Of a stretch of 13,844 nt of DNA, positions 5,849-12,691 are shown piece by piece (the first letter of the stretch is position 1; the number at the start of each line of letters is the position of its first letter). The stretch lies in contig JADDPM010000057.1 of assembly GCA_016781885.1 (NCBI GenBank), positions 1 through 13,844 of the forward strand. The letters run 5' to 3'. A program made the translations under genes and the position numbers. The stretch comes from Rubrobacter sp. (lineage in GTDB: Bacteria; Actinomycetota; Rubrobacteria; Rubrobacterales; Rubrobacteraceae). A model generated the notes under the pieces. It saw only the letters and a program-made list of their open reading frames with translations, made no database searches and was not told where the DNA came from.

Positions 5849-6194
5849 AGACGCCCCCTCGAAGAAGTAGGCGGCGAGACCTGCGTCCGCTGCTCCCGCA
5901 CGGGCGAGATGCTGGAGGAGGTAGTCACGGGGACGAGGTGGGAGCTAGCGAGTGGTCGAGGTGACCTTTGAGGAAGTGCTCCTGAAGAAGGAGGACGTTG
6001 CCGGCTCGAACGCGATCTTCTTCAACGGCGTTGTGTTCGAAGACGTGTTACTCAGGCTCCGGGTCTCCCACAACGCCTGCTCGTGCTGCTCCGGCTTGTT
6101 AGGGGAGGAGACCTGTTGCCGGACTGTCGAGCACGAGGAGGAGGTCCTCGCCTCCCTCGTTCGCCGGGCTCTCCGCAAGGCGGCGGGTCTGTAA
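5849..6194 (+). pseudogene. DUF2703-like Cys-rich protein, frameshifted
   Basis: Two + strand frames together give one recognisable protein. The first (5849-5975) carries EEVGGETCVRCSRTGEMLEE and VVTGTRWELA; the second, open from about GTG 5952, carries VEVTFEEVLLKKEDVAGSNA, then IFFNGVVFEDVLL, SHNACSCCSGLLGEETCCRT and a VEHEEEV tail, stop at 6192-6194. CxxC near the start, 'SN-I-(I/F)NG--LE--L', and 'C--C----GEE-CCRT' is the order I associate with DUF2703 proteins, thioredoxin-like and of unknown function. A one-base slip near 5949 (ELA-VVEV) breaks the gene, and no clean start codon is visible before the first part (an in-frame TGA is at 5846). It lies between slipin and kptA, same strand. 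Family assignment is from memory of motifs. Confidence 0.6.
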
Positions 6195-6251
6195 GCGCCG
6201 TAGACCTCATGCCCTGATACCAGAACCTGCGTCTCCGGGTAAGACTCCACC

Positions 6252-6797
6252 GTGGACGAGAAGCGGCTGGTAAGGACGAGCAAGTTTCTTAGCAAAGTCC
6301 TGCGCCACAGGCCGGAAGAGCTCGGGCTCGCGCTCATGCCTGGCGGGTGGGTGGAGGTGGACGCTTTGCTGGCGGGGAGCGCGCGGAAGGGGTTGCCTAT
6401 GAGCCGCGCCGAGCTTGAAGAGGTCGTCGCGCGCAATGACAAGAGGCGTTTTGCACTCGACGAGACGGGAACTTTGATCCGTGCCCAGCAAGGACACAGC
6501 GCGCCCGTGGACCTGGAACTCGAGCCAGCGGCACCACCCGGGACGCTCTATCACGGCACCCTCGAGCGCAGCCTGCCCGACATCTTGAAGAGCGGCCTGC
6601 TGAAGATGCGCCGCCATCATGTCCACCTCTCATCTGAGGAGGCGGCGGCGAGAGCGGTCGGGGGCAGGCGTGGGCAGCCGGTGGTGTTGGCCGTGGACGC
6701 GGGGGAGATGTGTCGCGACGGCTGGGTCTTCTACCGCTCCGGTAACGGGGTCTGGTTGGTGGATCGCGTTCCGCCACGTTACCTCTCAGGTTGTTAG
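6252..6797 (+). CDS. kptA: RNA 2'-phosphotransferase (Tpt1/KptA family)
   Basis: 181 residues, the normal length for bacterial KptA. The enzyme removes an internal RNA 2'-phosphate using NAD+, yielding ADP-ribose 1'',2''-cyclic phosphate and nicotinamide. The family's Arg-His-Arg-Arg tetrad can be placed: Arg18-His19 in SKVLRHRPEELGL, Arg66 in NDKRRF, and Arg121 before HHVHLS. IRAQQGHS (76-83), LYHGT (99-103), GQPVVLAVDAGEM (141-153) and VWLVDRVPPRYL (167-178) are also characteristic. Start is GTG at 6252 because a TAA lies four codons upstream in frame; the Shine-Dalgarno is poor. In fungi the enzyme finishes tRNA splicing, but bacteria lack that pathway, so the cellular substrate here is unknown. 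Separated by 57 bases from the broken DUF2703-like gene; the downstream TRAP gene has its own promoter. Confidence 0.93.
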   Translation: MDEKRLVRTSKFLSKVLRHRPEELGLALMPGGWVEVDALLAGSARKGLPMSRAELEEVVARNDKRRFALDETGTLIRAQQGHSAPVDLELEPAAPPGTLYHGTLERSLPDILKSGLLKMRRHHVHLSSEEAAARAVGGRRGQPVVLAVDAGEMCRDGWVFYRSGNGVWLVDRVPPRYLSGC

Positions 6798-6854
6798 CGG
6801 GGGGAGTTCGCAATGGGAACACAGCCCGACCACGGACAGGCTGCAAGGAACTCG

Positions 6855-6883
6855 TTGACAAGGATGAGCGTGCAAACTATGCT
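6855..6883 (+). promoter_or_regulatory. Sigma70-type promoter of the TRAP permease
   Basis: TTGACA (6855-6860, perfect -35), a 17-base spacer, and TATGCT (6878-6883) as -10. Transcription would begin near 6890, which is downstream of a possible GTG start at 6886 and so supports ATG at 6916 as the real start. AAAGGA at 6904-6909 serves as ribosome binding site. Confidence 0.75.
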
Positions 6884-6915
6884 GCGTGCGAGGGGAACAG
6901 GGAAAGGACGAGTCT

Positions 6916-9018
6916 ATGCCCGAGGAACGCACCGGGGATCGCGTAGGCGAACGCCCTGACGAACGCGTAAGGCTCGAAGACCCGTTCGCCGCCGGGGCGG
7001 AAGGGCTCATCGAGGAGTACGAGGCCGAGAGACCGGCCCGCCGGCTCGACGGGATACCAAAGCTCCTGCTCTCTATCGCGGGCGTCGCTCTCTCCTGCTA
7101 CGCTCTCTACTGGGTCTTGAACCCGGTGCCGGCCCAGGTCTACCGGACCAGCTTCCTCGCCCTCGCCCTCGCGATGACGTTCGTCCTGTTTAGGGCGTGG
7201 GGAGGCTCGCATACGGGAGAGGCGGCGCATGCGGAGCGCCGCCCCGACAACCCTGGAGTTACGGACTACCTCTTCGCCATCCTCTCCTTGGTCTCTTTGG
7301 GCTACACGCTCGTCGTCTTCGACGAGTTCGTCCGGCGCGCGGCGCGCCCGGAGACTCTGGACCTGGTCTTCGGGGTGATAACGATCCTGCTTGTGCTGGA
7401 GGCGACGCGGAGGACTGTCGGGTGGATACTACCCTTCATCTGCATCACCTTCATTGCTTACGCGTACCTGGGCGCCTTGATACCGGACTGGGCCAGGATC
7501 GGTCACGTCGGCTACGGGCCGAACCGCATCGTGGGGCAGACCTACATGGGTCTCGAAGGGCTCTTCGGGGTGCCGCTGGACGTCGCGGCTACCTACATCG
7601 TCCTGTTCACGATCTACGGCGCGGTCCTGGAGTACTCGGGCGCGGGCAAGTACTTTATAGACGTGAGCTTCGCGGCCTTCGGCGACTCGCGCGCGAGCCC
7701 GGGCCGCACCACCACGCTCGCCGGATTTCTCCTCGGCACCGTCTCCGGCTCGGGGACGGCGACGACCGTTACGCTCGCCTCGGTGGCCTGGCCGATCCTG
7801 CGTCGCGGCGGCTACCCGCGCGAGGCGGGCGGCGGGGTTCTGGCGGCGGCGGGGATAGGAGCCATACTCTCTCCGCCCACCCTCGGGGCGGCGGCGTTCA
7901 TCATCGCCGAGTTTTTGGGGGTCAGCTACCTGGAAGTCCTTATCTACGCCCTCATCCCCTCGCTTCTTTACTACCTCGGCATCATCCTCGCCATCGAGGC
8001 CGACGCCCGCCGGTTCAGGACACGCGGCGTGGAGGTCGAGACGCCACCTTTGGGTTACCTCCTCTGGCGCTACGGCTACCACTTCAGCTCGCTCTTCCTC
8101 ATCGTCATCCTCATGGCGATAGGGCTCTCGCCGTTCAGGGCGGTCTTCTACGCAACGATAGCGGCCTTCTTGCTCTCTTTCTTGAGCCGGGAGCACAGGA
8201 TGGGTCCGAAGAGGATCTGGGATGCTCTAGCGGCGGGGGCGATGGGTGTCCTGCCGGTGGCGGCGACGTGCGCGGCCGCCGGGATCATCGTCGCCGTCGT
8301 GACGCTCACCGGCCTCGGCCTGAAGTTGAGCTCCCTGATTATCGCGCTTGCGGGGGGGAGCCTCCTCTTCACCGCGCTTTACGCGGCGGTCTCGATCCTC
8401 ATCCTCGGCCTCGCCGTGCCGGTGACGGCCTCGTTTATCATCTCGGCGGTCATCATCGCGCCCGCGTTCACGGAGCTCGGCGTCCCCACGTTCGCCGCCT
8501 ACATGTTCGTCTTCTACTACGCCGTTCTCTCCGAGGTGAGCCCGCCGACCGCTCTGGCCGCCGTCGCCGCCGCAGCAGTCACCGGCGGGAACGCTTTCAA
8601 GACGATGATGCTGACCTGGAAGTACACCCTACCCGCCTTCCTCGTCCCGTTCGCCTTCGTCCTCTCCCCGAACGGTGAAGGGCTGCTCTTGCAGGGTTCG
8701 CCGTTGCAGATCGGGCTGACCGTACTCGTCTCCGCCCTCGCCGTGGGCGCTCTGGCCGTCGCCACCGGCGCGTGGCTCTTCGGCCCGGCGCGCGTCCCCG
8801 AACGCCTCCTGTGCGTCGCAGCCGGCCTCCTGCTCCTCTACCTGGAACCCTTCTGGGTGGGGATCGGATTGGGGGTGCTGGCTTTAGGCGTCGCCGTACA
8901 CCTCGTCGGGCTCCGCGTCTCCGGCGGAACGGCAGGCTCTGCTCCTGGGCCGGCGGCCAGGGTAACGAACGCCAACACAGGCAAGCCCGAGGGCTCGCGG
9001 GCCGAGCGTCTGGATTAG
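6916..9018 (+). CDS. TRAP transporter fused permease (4TM/12TM)
   Basis: About 700 residues, extremely hydrophobic. It joins a DctQ-like small subunit (four helices, from LLLSIAGVALSCYALYWVL and FLALALAMTFVLFRAW on) to a DctM-like large subunit. The large-subunit core GTVSGSGTATTVTLASVAWP followed by GGVLAAAGIGAILSPPTLGA is the family signature. A later matching half contains VPVTASFIISAVIIAPAF and SEVSPPTALAA. The C-terminal extension (WLFGPARVPERLL and two more helices) resembles DUF3394 seen at the end of such fused permeases. Start at ATG 6916 is chosen over the in-frame GTG at 6886 because of the promoter and the AAAGGA site. These permeases import organic acids with a TAXI-type binding protein using a sodium or proton gradient, but no binding protein gene is in the window. 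Substrate unknown; downstream genes suggest an organic or sugar acid. Confidence 0.93.
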   Translation: MPEERTGDRVGERPDERVRLEDPFAAGAEGLIEEYEAERPARRLDGIPKLLLSIAGVALSCYALYWVLNPVPAQVYRTSFLALALAMTFVLFRAWGGSHTGEAAHAERRPDNPGVTDYLFAILSLVSLGYTLVVFDEFVRRAARPETLDLVFGVITILLVLEATRRTVGWILPFICITFIAYAYLGALIPDWARIGHVGYGPNRIVGQTYMGLEGLFGVPLDVAATYIVLFTIYGAVLEYSGAGKYFIDVSFAAFGDSRASPGRTTTLAGFLLGTVSGSGTATTVTLASVAWPILRRGGYPREAGGGVLAAAGIGAILSPPTLGAAAFIIAEFLGVSYLEVLIYALIPSLLYYLGIILAIEADARRFRTRGVEVETPPLGYLLWRYGYHFSSLFLIVILMAIGLSPFRAVFYATIAAFLLSFLSREHRMGPKRIWDALAAGAMGVLPVAATCAAAGIIVAVVTLTGLGLKLSSLIIALAGGSLLFTALYAAVSILILGLAVPVTASFIISAVIIAPAFTELGVPTFAAYMFVFYYAVLSEVSPPTALAAVAAAAVTGGNAFKTMMLTWKYTLPAFLVPFAFVLSPNGEGLLLQGSPLQIGLTVLVSALAVGALAVATGAWLFGPARVPERLLCVAAGLLLLYLEPFWVGIGLGVLALGVAVHLVGLRVSGGTAGSAPGPAARVTNANTGKPEGSRAERLD

Positions 9019-9051
9019 CTCTCGGGGACCAATTAGCCCTATGACGTTACG

Positions 9052-9070
9052 GCGCCGCTCACATCGGCGC
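9052..9070. terminator. Possible bidirectional terminator hairpin
   Basis: GCGCCG (9052-9057) and CGGCGC (9065-9070) pair around a seven-base loop in the 66-base gap between the convergent TRAP and DapA-like genes. There is no T-run, so termination efficiency is uncertain. Confidence 0.4.
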
Positions 9071-9084
9071 GGGGCGGAGCCGGG

Positions 9085-9984
9085 CTAGGCGTCGAGCTCT
9101 AGCATCTCGACCAGCTCCCTTAGCTCCCGCAGCGTCTCCTCATCCAAAGCCGGAGCGGGGAAGCGGACGTGGGAGGAGGAGATCGCGCCGCGCATCCTGA
9201 AGACCTCCTTGCGGATGCCCACGCCCCCGACGCCGAGCTGGGCTTCGAACCGGATCAGGGGCAGGTAGCGGAAGAAGTGCTCCCGCGCCTCGTGTTTCCT
9301 CTCCTCCGAGAACAGCTCGTAGGTGCGGACGAGAATCTCCTGGTATGCGAAGCCGGTCATGATCCCGGCCGCGCCACGCGCCAGCTCCTCGTAGAAGTAC
9401 ATCCCGCCCAGACCCCCGAAGATTCCCGCCCTCTTCTCCGGATCCTGGATTCTCTGCATGAGGCTCGTGATCTTGATAGTAGTCGGCGCCTCTTCGAGCT
9501 TGACGTATCTGCACCCCTCGATCTCGTTGAGCACCCGCGCGATGAAGGCGGCGGGCATCACGACGCCCGTATTGACCGGCTCGTCCTGAACCACCACAGG
9601 CAGGGAGACGGACTCCGCGACCAGCCGGTAATGTTCGAAGACGAGGTCCAGGTTCCTGACGTTGTTCGGCGGAGCCACCATCACGGCCGCGGCTCCAGCA
9701 CTTTCAGCATCGCGGGCCCGCTTTATCGCCACCCTCGTCGCCGCAGCCGAGCACCCGACTATGACCGGTACGCTGCCGGAGGCTGCCTCGATGTACCGCT
9801 CCATTACCGCAGAACGTTCGGTGTCCGAGAGCTTGTGCGCTTCACCCATGATGCCGAGAACGGTAAGGCCATGTACCCCGGAGCCGAGGTAGAGTTCGGT
9901 CAGCGAATCTATTCCTCCGAGGTCCACGTCACCCTCTTCGGTGAAGGGGGTCAGGGTTATGGTGCAGACGCCGCTCAGGGACAT
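9085..9984 (-). CDS. Dihydrodipicolinate synthase/N-acetylneuraminate lyase superfamily lyase
   Basis: 299 residues, a class I (Schiff-base) aldolase or dehydratase of the DapA/NanA superfamily. The frame shows ITLTPFTEEGDVDLGGIDSL at 9-28, GVHGLTVLGIMGEAHKLSDT at 37-56, the Schiff-base lysine in RYVKLEEAP (Lys162), and FGGLGGMYFYEELARGAAG near 189-207. The residues that mark true dihydrodipicolinate synthase are missing: the GTTGE pair of Thr is Ile45-Met46, and the YN of the 'YNVPGRTG' loop is Gln133-Asp134 (VQDEPVNTG). It is therefore unlikely to make lysine precursors and more likely cleaves or dehydrates a 2-keto-3-deoxy acid or similar. Start ATG at 9984 is chosen because the upstream 31 codons match no known DapA extension. 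No Shine-Dalgarno is seen; TATACT lies six bases before the ATG, so a leaderless mRNA is likely. Divergent from lhgO. Confidence 0.85.
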   Translation of the reverse strand: MSLSGVCTITLTPFTEEGDVDLGGIDSLTELYLGSGVHGLTVLGIMGEAHKLSDTERSAVMERYIEAASGSVPVIVGCSAAATRVAIKRARDAESAGAAAVMVAPPNNVRNLDLVFEHYRLVAESVSLPVVVQDEPVNTGVVMPAAFIARVLNEIEGCRYVKLEEAPTTIKITSLMQRIQDPEKRAGIFGGLGGMYFYEELARGAAGIMTGFAYQEILVRTYELFSEERKHEAREHFFRYLPLIRFEAQLGVGGVGIRKEVFRMRGAISSSHVRFPAPALDEETLRELRELVEMLELDA

Positions 9985-9990
9985 GGACGC

Positions 9991-10019
9991 AGTATATAGA
10001 GACCGGGATGGGCTAACAT
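9991..10019. promoter_or_regulatory. Divergent promoter region between the DapA-like gene and lhgO
   Basis: The 61-base gap 9985-10045 must hold both promoters. On the minus strand TATACT (9996-9991) is a good -10 whose start site would fall at the ATG at 9984, giving a leaderless transcript. On the plus strand TAACAT (10014-10019) could be the -10 of lhgO. The two overlap in spacing, so expression may be mutually exclusive or jointly controlled. Confidence 0.45.
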
Positions 10020-10045
10020 AGGCGGTATGAGAGGAGGGCTTTACA

Positions 10046-11263
10046 ATGTATGACTTCGCGGTGATCGGGGGCGGCATCGTCGGCCTCTCGACCGCCTGGA
10101 CGCTGTTGCGGCGCTACCCAGGCGCGGGGGTCGTAGTGCTGGAGAAGGAGGAGACTTTTGCACGCCATCAGACGGGCCACAACAGCGGGGTCATCCACAG
10201 CGGCGTCTATTACAAGCCGGGGAGCTTGAAGGCGCGCCTCTCGAAGGAGGGAGGAACCCGGCTCGTGGAGCTTTGCGAGGAGCGTGGGGTGGCGTACGAG
10301 ATCTGCGGCAAGGTCATCGTCGCGACGGAGCCGGAGGAGATACCGCGTCTGAGGAACATCTACGAACGAGGCAAACAAAACGGGCTCGCGGTCGAGAAGA
10401 TCGGACCGGAGGAGCTGAAGGAGTTGGAGCCGCACGCAGCGGGCCTAGCGGCGCTGAAGGTGCCGAGCACCGGTATCGTTGACTTCGTCGGCGTCGCCAA
10501 AGCCTTCGCGAAGATGATCTCCGATGAGGGCGGCGAGTTGCGTGTTGGCACGGAGGTCACGGGCATCGCCGAGACCGGGGATGGAGTGGAGCTGCGTACT
10601 TCAGGTGAGAGCCTGCGGGCGCGGGTGCTCATAAACTGCGCCGGGCTCTACAGTGATCGGGTAGCCACGCTCGCCGGGGTGGAGACGCGGGCGAGGATCG
10701 TACCATTCCGTGGTGAGTATTACGACCTCGCGCCGGGGAGTCGCCATCTGGTGAAGAACCTGATCTACCCCGTCCCGGACCCTAACTTTCCCTTCCTGGG
10801 CGTCCACTTTACCCGCAAGGTCGAGGGTGGTGTGGAGGCGGGGCCGAACGCAGTCCTCGGTCTCGCCCGTGAGGGGTACAAGAAGACCGACTTCAGGGCG
10901 AGAGACCTTGCGGAGGTGCTCTCGTACCCGGCGTTCTGGCGGCTCGCGGGGAGGAACTGGAGGATGGGGGTGGGCGAGGTCTTCCGATCCTTGAGCAAGA
11001 AGGCGTTCGTGCGAGGTTTGCGGAGGCTCGTCCCGGAGGTCGGAGAGGACGACCTGGTCCCGGTCGAGGCGGGCGTGAGAGCGCAGGCGTTGAGGGAGGA
11101 CGGTACGCTAGTGGATGACTTTCTCATCGTCGAGGGGGAGCGGAGCGTCCACGTCCTCAACGCTCCCTCACCGGCGGCAACGGCGTGCATCCCTATAGGA
11201 GAGGCTATAGTGGACCGGGTCCCACGCCACACGCTCCCCGGTACGTCCCGGAGCGGGCGTTGA
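10046..11263 (+). CDS. lhgO: L-2-hydroxyglutarate oxidase
   Basis: 405 residues of the FAD-dependent DAO (D-amino-acid oxidase) superfamily. The dinucleotide-binding motif AVIGGGIVGLSTAW at 5-18 is followed by VVVLEKE at 29-35, whose Glu33 would bind the FAD ribose. HNSGVIHSGVYYKPGS at 45-60 is the hallmark of LhgO/L-2-hydroxyglutarate dehydrogenases. INCAGLYSD is a second FAD contact, PDPNFPFLGVHFTR is a family-specific loop, and NAPSPAATACIPIGEAIV closes the FAD site. It oxidises L-2-hydroxyglutarate to 2-oxoglutarate, passing electrons to oxygen or quinone at the membrane. Start ATG at 10046 follows GAGGAGGG by seven to eight bases. The last codons end at TGA 11261-11263, overlapping (TTGA) a TTG start of a broken FAH gene. 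The two were once an operon. Confidence 0.93.
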   Translation: MYDFAVIGGGIVGLSTAWTLLRRYPGAGVVVLEKEETFARHQTGHNSGVIHSGVYYKPGSLKARLSKEGGTRLVELCEERGVAYEICGKVIVATEPEEIPRLRNIYERGKQNGLAVEKIGPEELKELEPHAAGLAALKVPSTGIVDFVGVAKAFAKMISDEGGELRVGTEVTGIAETGDGVELRTSGESLRARVLINCAGLYSDRVATLAGVETRARIVPFRGEYYDLAPGSRHLVKNLIYPVPDPNFPFLGVHFTRKVEGGVEAGPNAVLGLAREGYKKTDFRARDLAEVLSYPAFWRLAGRNWRMGVGEVFRSLSKKAFVRGLRRLVPEVGEDDLVPVEAGVRAQALREDGTLVDDFLIVEGERSVHVLNAPSPAATACIPIGEAIVDRVPRHTLPGTSRSGR

Positions 11264-11465
11264 GGCTCGCGACGCTAAAGATAAGGGGCGGCGGGGAGAT
11301 CGCCGCCGTCGTGCTGGACGTCGACTGGCCCACAGACCTCCTCTCCCTGCTCGAAGAAGGGAGGACCGGGGATCTCCGGTCGTGATTACGGGGGCTCGAC
11401 GAGGTCGCCCGAGAAGAGCTGGCGAACATTGTGATCCCCTTCGACCGGGTCGAGTACGCGCCGCA
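11260..11465 (+). pseudogene. N-terminal part of a broken FAH-family paralog
   Basis: TTG at 11260 overlaps the lhgO stop and has GGAG six bases upstream. The frame reads LRLATLKIRGGGEIAAVVLD, then DLLSLLEEGRTGDLRS and a TGA at 11383, continuing in the same frame as LDEVAREELANIVIPFDRVE and YAP. This matches the first 75 residues of the intact FAH gene on the other strand (KLTTIQYRGTEEAAIVLPE, EADLLSLLETGRFYELKE, APLYRRP). A segment after VVLD is deleted, and the TGA is premature. Homology ends abruptly near 11465. The rest of the gene, minus the middle, is found at 12562-12691. This gene was formerly coupled to lhgO. Confidence 0.75.
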
Positions 11466-11540
11466 ATGGAACGCACGCTCGAGCTTCACTTCTACGCCAC
11501 GCTGGTTGAGGAGCCGGACGTCGAGCTGTTCCTCGCCTAA
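11466..11540 (+). other. Short coding-looking remnant of unknown origin
   Basis: ATG at 11466 opens a 24-codon frame, MERTLELHFYATLVEEPDVE then LFLA and TAA at 11538-11540. Third positions are strongly G or C, so it looks like once-coding sequence, but no ribosome binding site precedes it and I recognise no family. It sits directly at the breakpoint of the FAH pseudogene. Confidence 0.35.
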
Positions 11541-11575
11541 TATGACGCTCTAAGCTAGGTTGTACCTACACGAGG

Positions 11576-12418
11576 TTAGCGGACGACGACGGGGTTTGAG
11601 AGCGACTCGAAACCGGTGATGTGGCACTCGGCTACGTCGCCATCCTGAATGACCACCGCCCCCGGCGTGCCTGTCGAGATGACGTCGCCAGGCAGCAGAG
11701 TCATTATCCGTGAGTGGAACGAGACGAGCCACCACGGAGAGAAGGTCATGTTCGAGACTGTGTTGCTGCGATGTACCTCTCCGTTGAGCACTGTGGCAAC
11801 CTCCAGGGCGTCTACGTCCTCTATCTCGTCGGGCGTCATCAGCTCAGGGGCAAAGGAGAAGAAGGTGTCAAAGCTCTTTGCGCGTGTGAGGTAACGGGGG
11901 TTCCGGCGCAGTATATCCTCGGCGGTCATGTCCAGCACGGTGGTGAATCCCGCGACGAAGAGAGGCGCGTCCTCTTCGGAGACGTCCTTCGCCTCACGCC
12001 CGATAATGAGGGCGAGTTCGCCCTCGGCAGTCACCCGCTCGGACTGGGGCGGCAACACTATCTCGTCGCCCGGGCCGATAATGGTCGTGTCCGGCCGCAT
12101 GAAGCTCGCCGGCTCCTCGGAGGGCGCTGTCTCGGAGAGATCGCCCGCGTGCTCGACGTAGTTCAATCCTATGCCCCAGATCTTGCGCGGTCGCCGGTAG
12201 AGCGGCGCGCGTGAGGGTTGGGGCACGGTCTCTCCCCGCACCTCTCCGCGGTCGTAGGCCTCCTTCAGCTCATAGAAGCGTCCGGTCTCTAGCAGAGAGA
12301 GCAGGTCGGCTTCCTCCTCTCCGGAAAGACCGTAGACCTCCCGGACGGGCGCCACGCCCTCGGGGAGCACGATGGCCGCTTCTTCTGTGCCTCTATATTG
12401 GATGGTTGTGAGCTTCAA
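11576..12418 (-). CDS. Fumarylacetoacetate hydrolase (FAH) family protein
   Basis: 280 residues. The N-terminal 70-residue domain (TTIQYRGTEEAAIVLPEGVA) is followed by the FAH core beginning at PRKIWGIGLNYVEHAGD (77-93). The metal site is visible: Glu132 and Glu134 in AEGELALIIG and Asp163 in TTVLDMTAED. A lysine (Lys181) follows at the expected distance, and GDVISTGTPGAVVIQDGD (244-261) is the C-terminal catalytic loop of the family. Such enzymes are C-C bond hydrolases, decarboxylases or isomerases acting on acylpyruvates or diketo-acids; substrate not determinable. Start is TTG at 12418, chosen because AGGAG lies six bases upstream. An overlapping ATG (12422) is out of frame. The gene lies on the minus strand between the two halves of a + strand paralog, so it is the working copy. 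Partner enzyme candidates are LhgO and the DapA-like lyase. Confidence 0.9.
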   Translation of the reverse strand: MKLTTIQYRGTEEAAIVLPEGVAPVREVYGLSGEEEADLLSLLETGRFYELKEAYDRGEVRGETVPQPSRAPLYRRPRKIWGIGLNYVEHAGDLSETAPSEEPASFMRPDTTIIGPGDEIVLPPQSERVTAEGELALIIGREAKDVSEEDAPLFVAGFTTVLDMTAEDILRRNPRYLTRAKSFDTFFSFAPELMTPDEIEDVDALEVATVLNGEVHRSNTVSNMTFSPWWLVSFHSRIMTLLPGDVISTGTPGAVVIQDGDVAECHITGFESLSNPVVVR

Positions 12419-12561
12419 ACATGTCTCCTATAGTCGCTGGGTCCTTTAAGCCGGCGTCCACTGCAATTATTCTGACGCAGTAAAAGCGTTTGCGGAAGTT
12501 GCAGCACAAGCGCAACTATCCTTGAGCTCCGCTTCGCCACCGTTCAAGCACGTTGTAATTC
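12419..12561. other. Intergenic stretch upstream of the FAH gene
   Basis: No open frame of interest. It holds the AGGAG ribosome binding site of the FAH gene (minus strand, about 12425-12429) and presumably its promoter, which I could not fix. A weak inverted pair (TTGCG / CGCAA) lies near 12489-12520. Confidence 0.4.
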
Positions 12562-12691
12562 TTGACAACGCTCGCCGGGGGTCGTTATTTCCACCGAGAC
12601 CCCTGGGACGGTGGTGATCCGGGATGGCAGCGTGGTCTCCTGTCGCATAGACAGCTTCGAGCCGCTCTTCTACCCGGTGAGGAGGAGGTGA
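12562..12691 (+). pseudogene. C-terminal part of the broken FAH-family paralog
   Basis: The + strand reads LTTLAG, slips by one base (extra G), then VVISTETPGTVVIRDGSVVS followed by CRIDSFEPLFYPVRRR and TGA at 12689-12691. This aligns with the end of the intact FAH protein (MTLLPGDVISTGTPGAVVIQ, then ECHITGFESLSNPVVVR). It lies about 1.1 kb downstream of the matching N-terminal part at 11260-11465, in the same orientation. The intervening core (roughly residues 75-240) is gone and the intact FAH gene lies there in reverse. The start of the homology is approximate. Confidence 0.78.

Noticed and set aside
6886..6915. GTG at 6886 as the start of the TRAP permease
   Set aside because: It lies before the predicted transcription start of the promoter at 6855-6883 and has no Shine-Dalgarno, unlike ATG 6916.
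7197..8678. 493-codon + strand frame inside the TRAP permease
   Set aside because: A GC-driven shadow frame, rich in Arg, Gly, His and Pro, inside a strongly recognised membrane protein gene.
9985..10077. 31-residue N-terminal extension of the DapA-like protein
   Set aside because: It would overlap lhgO and its ribosome binding site, matches no family extension, and ATG 9984 begins the conserved fold.
12562..12585. TTGACA with a 17-base spacer to TTATTT as a promoter
   Set aside because: The TTGACA is codons of the FAH C-terminal remnant (homologous to ATGACTCTG in the intact copy) and the -10 is poor.
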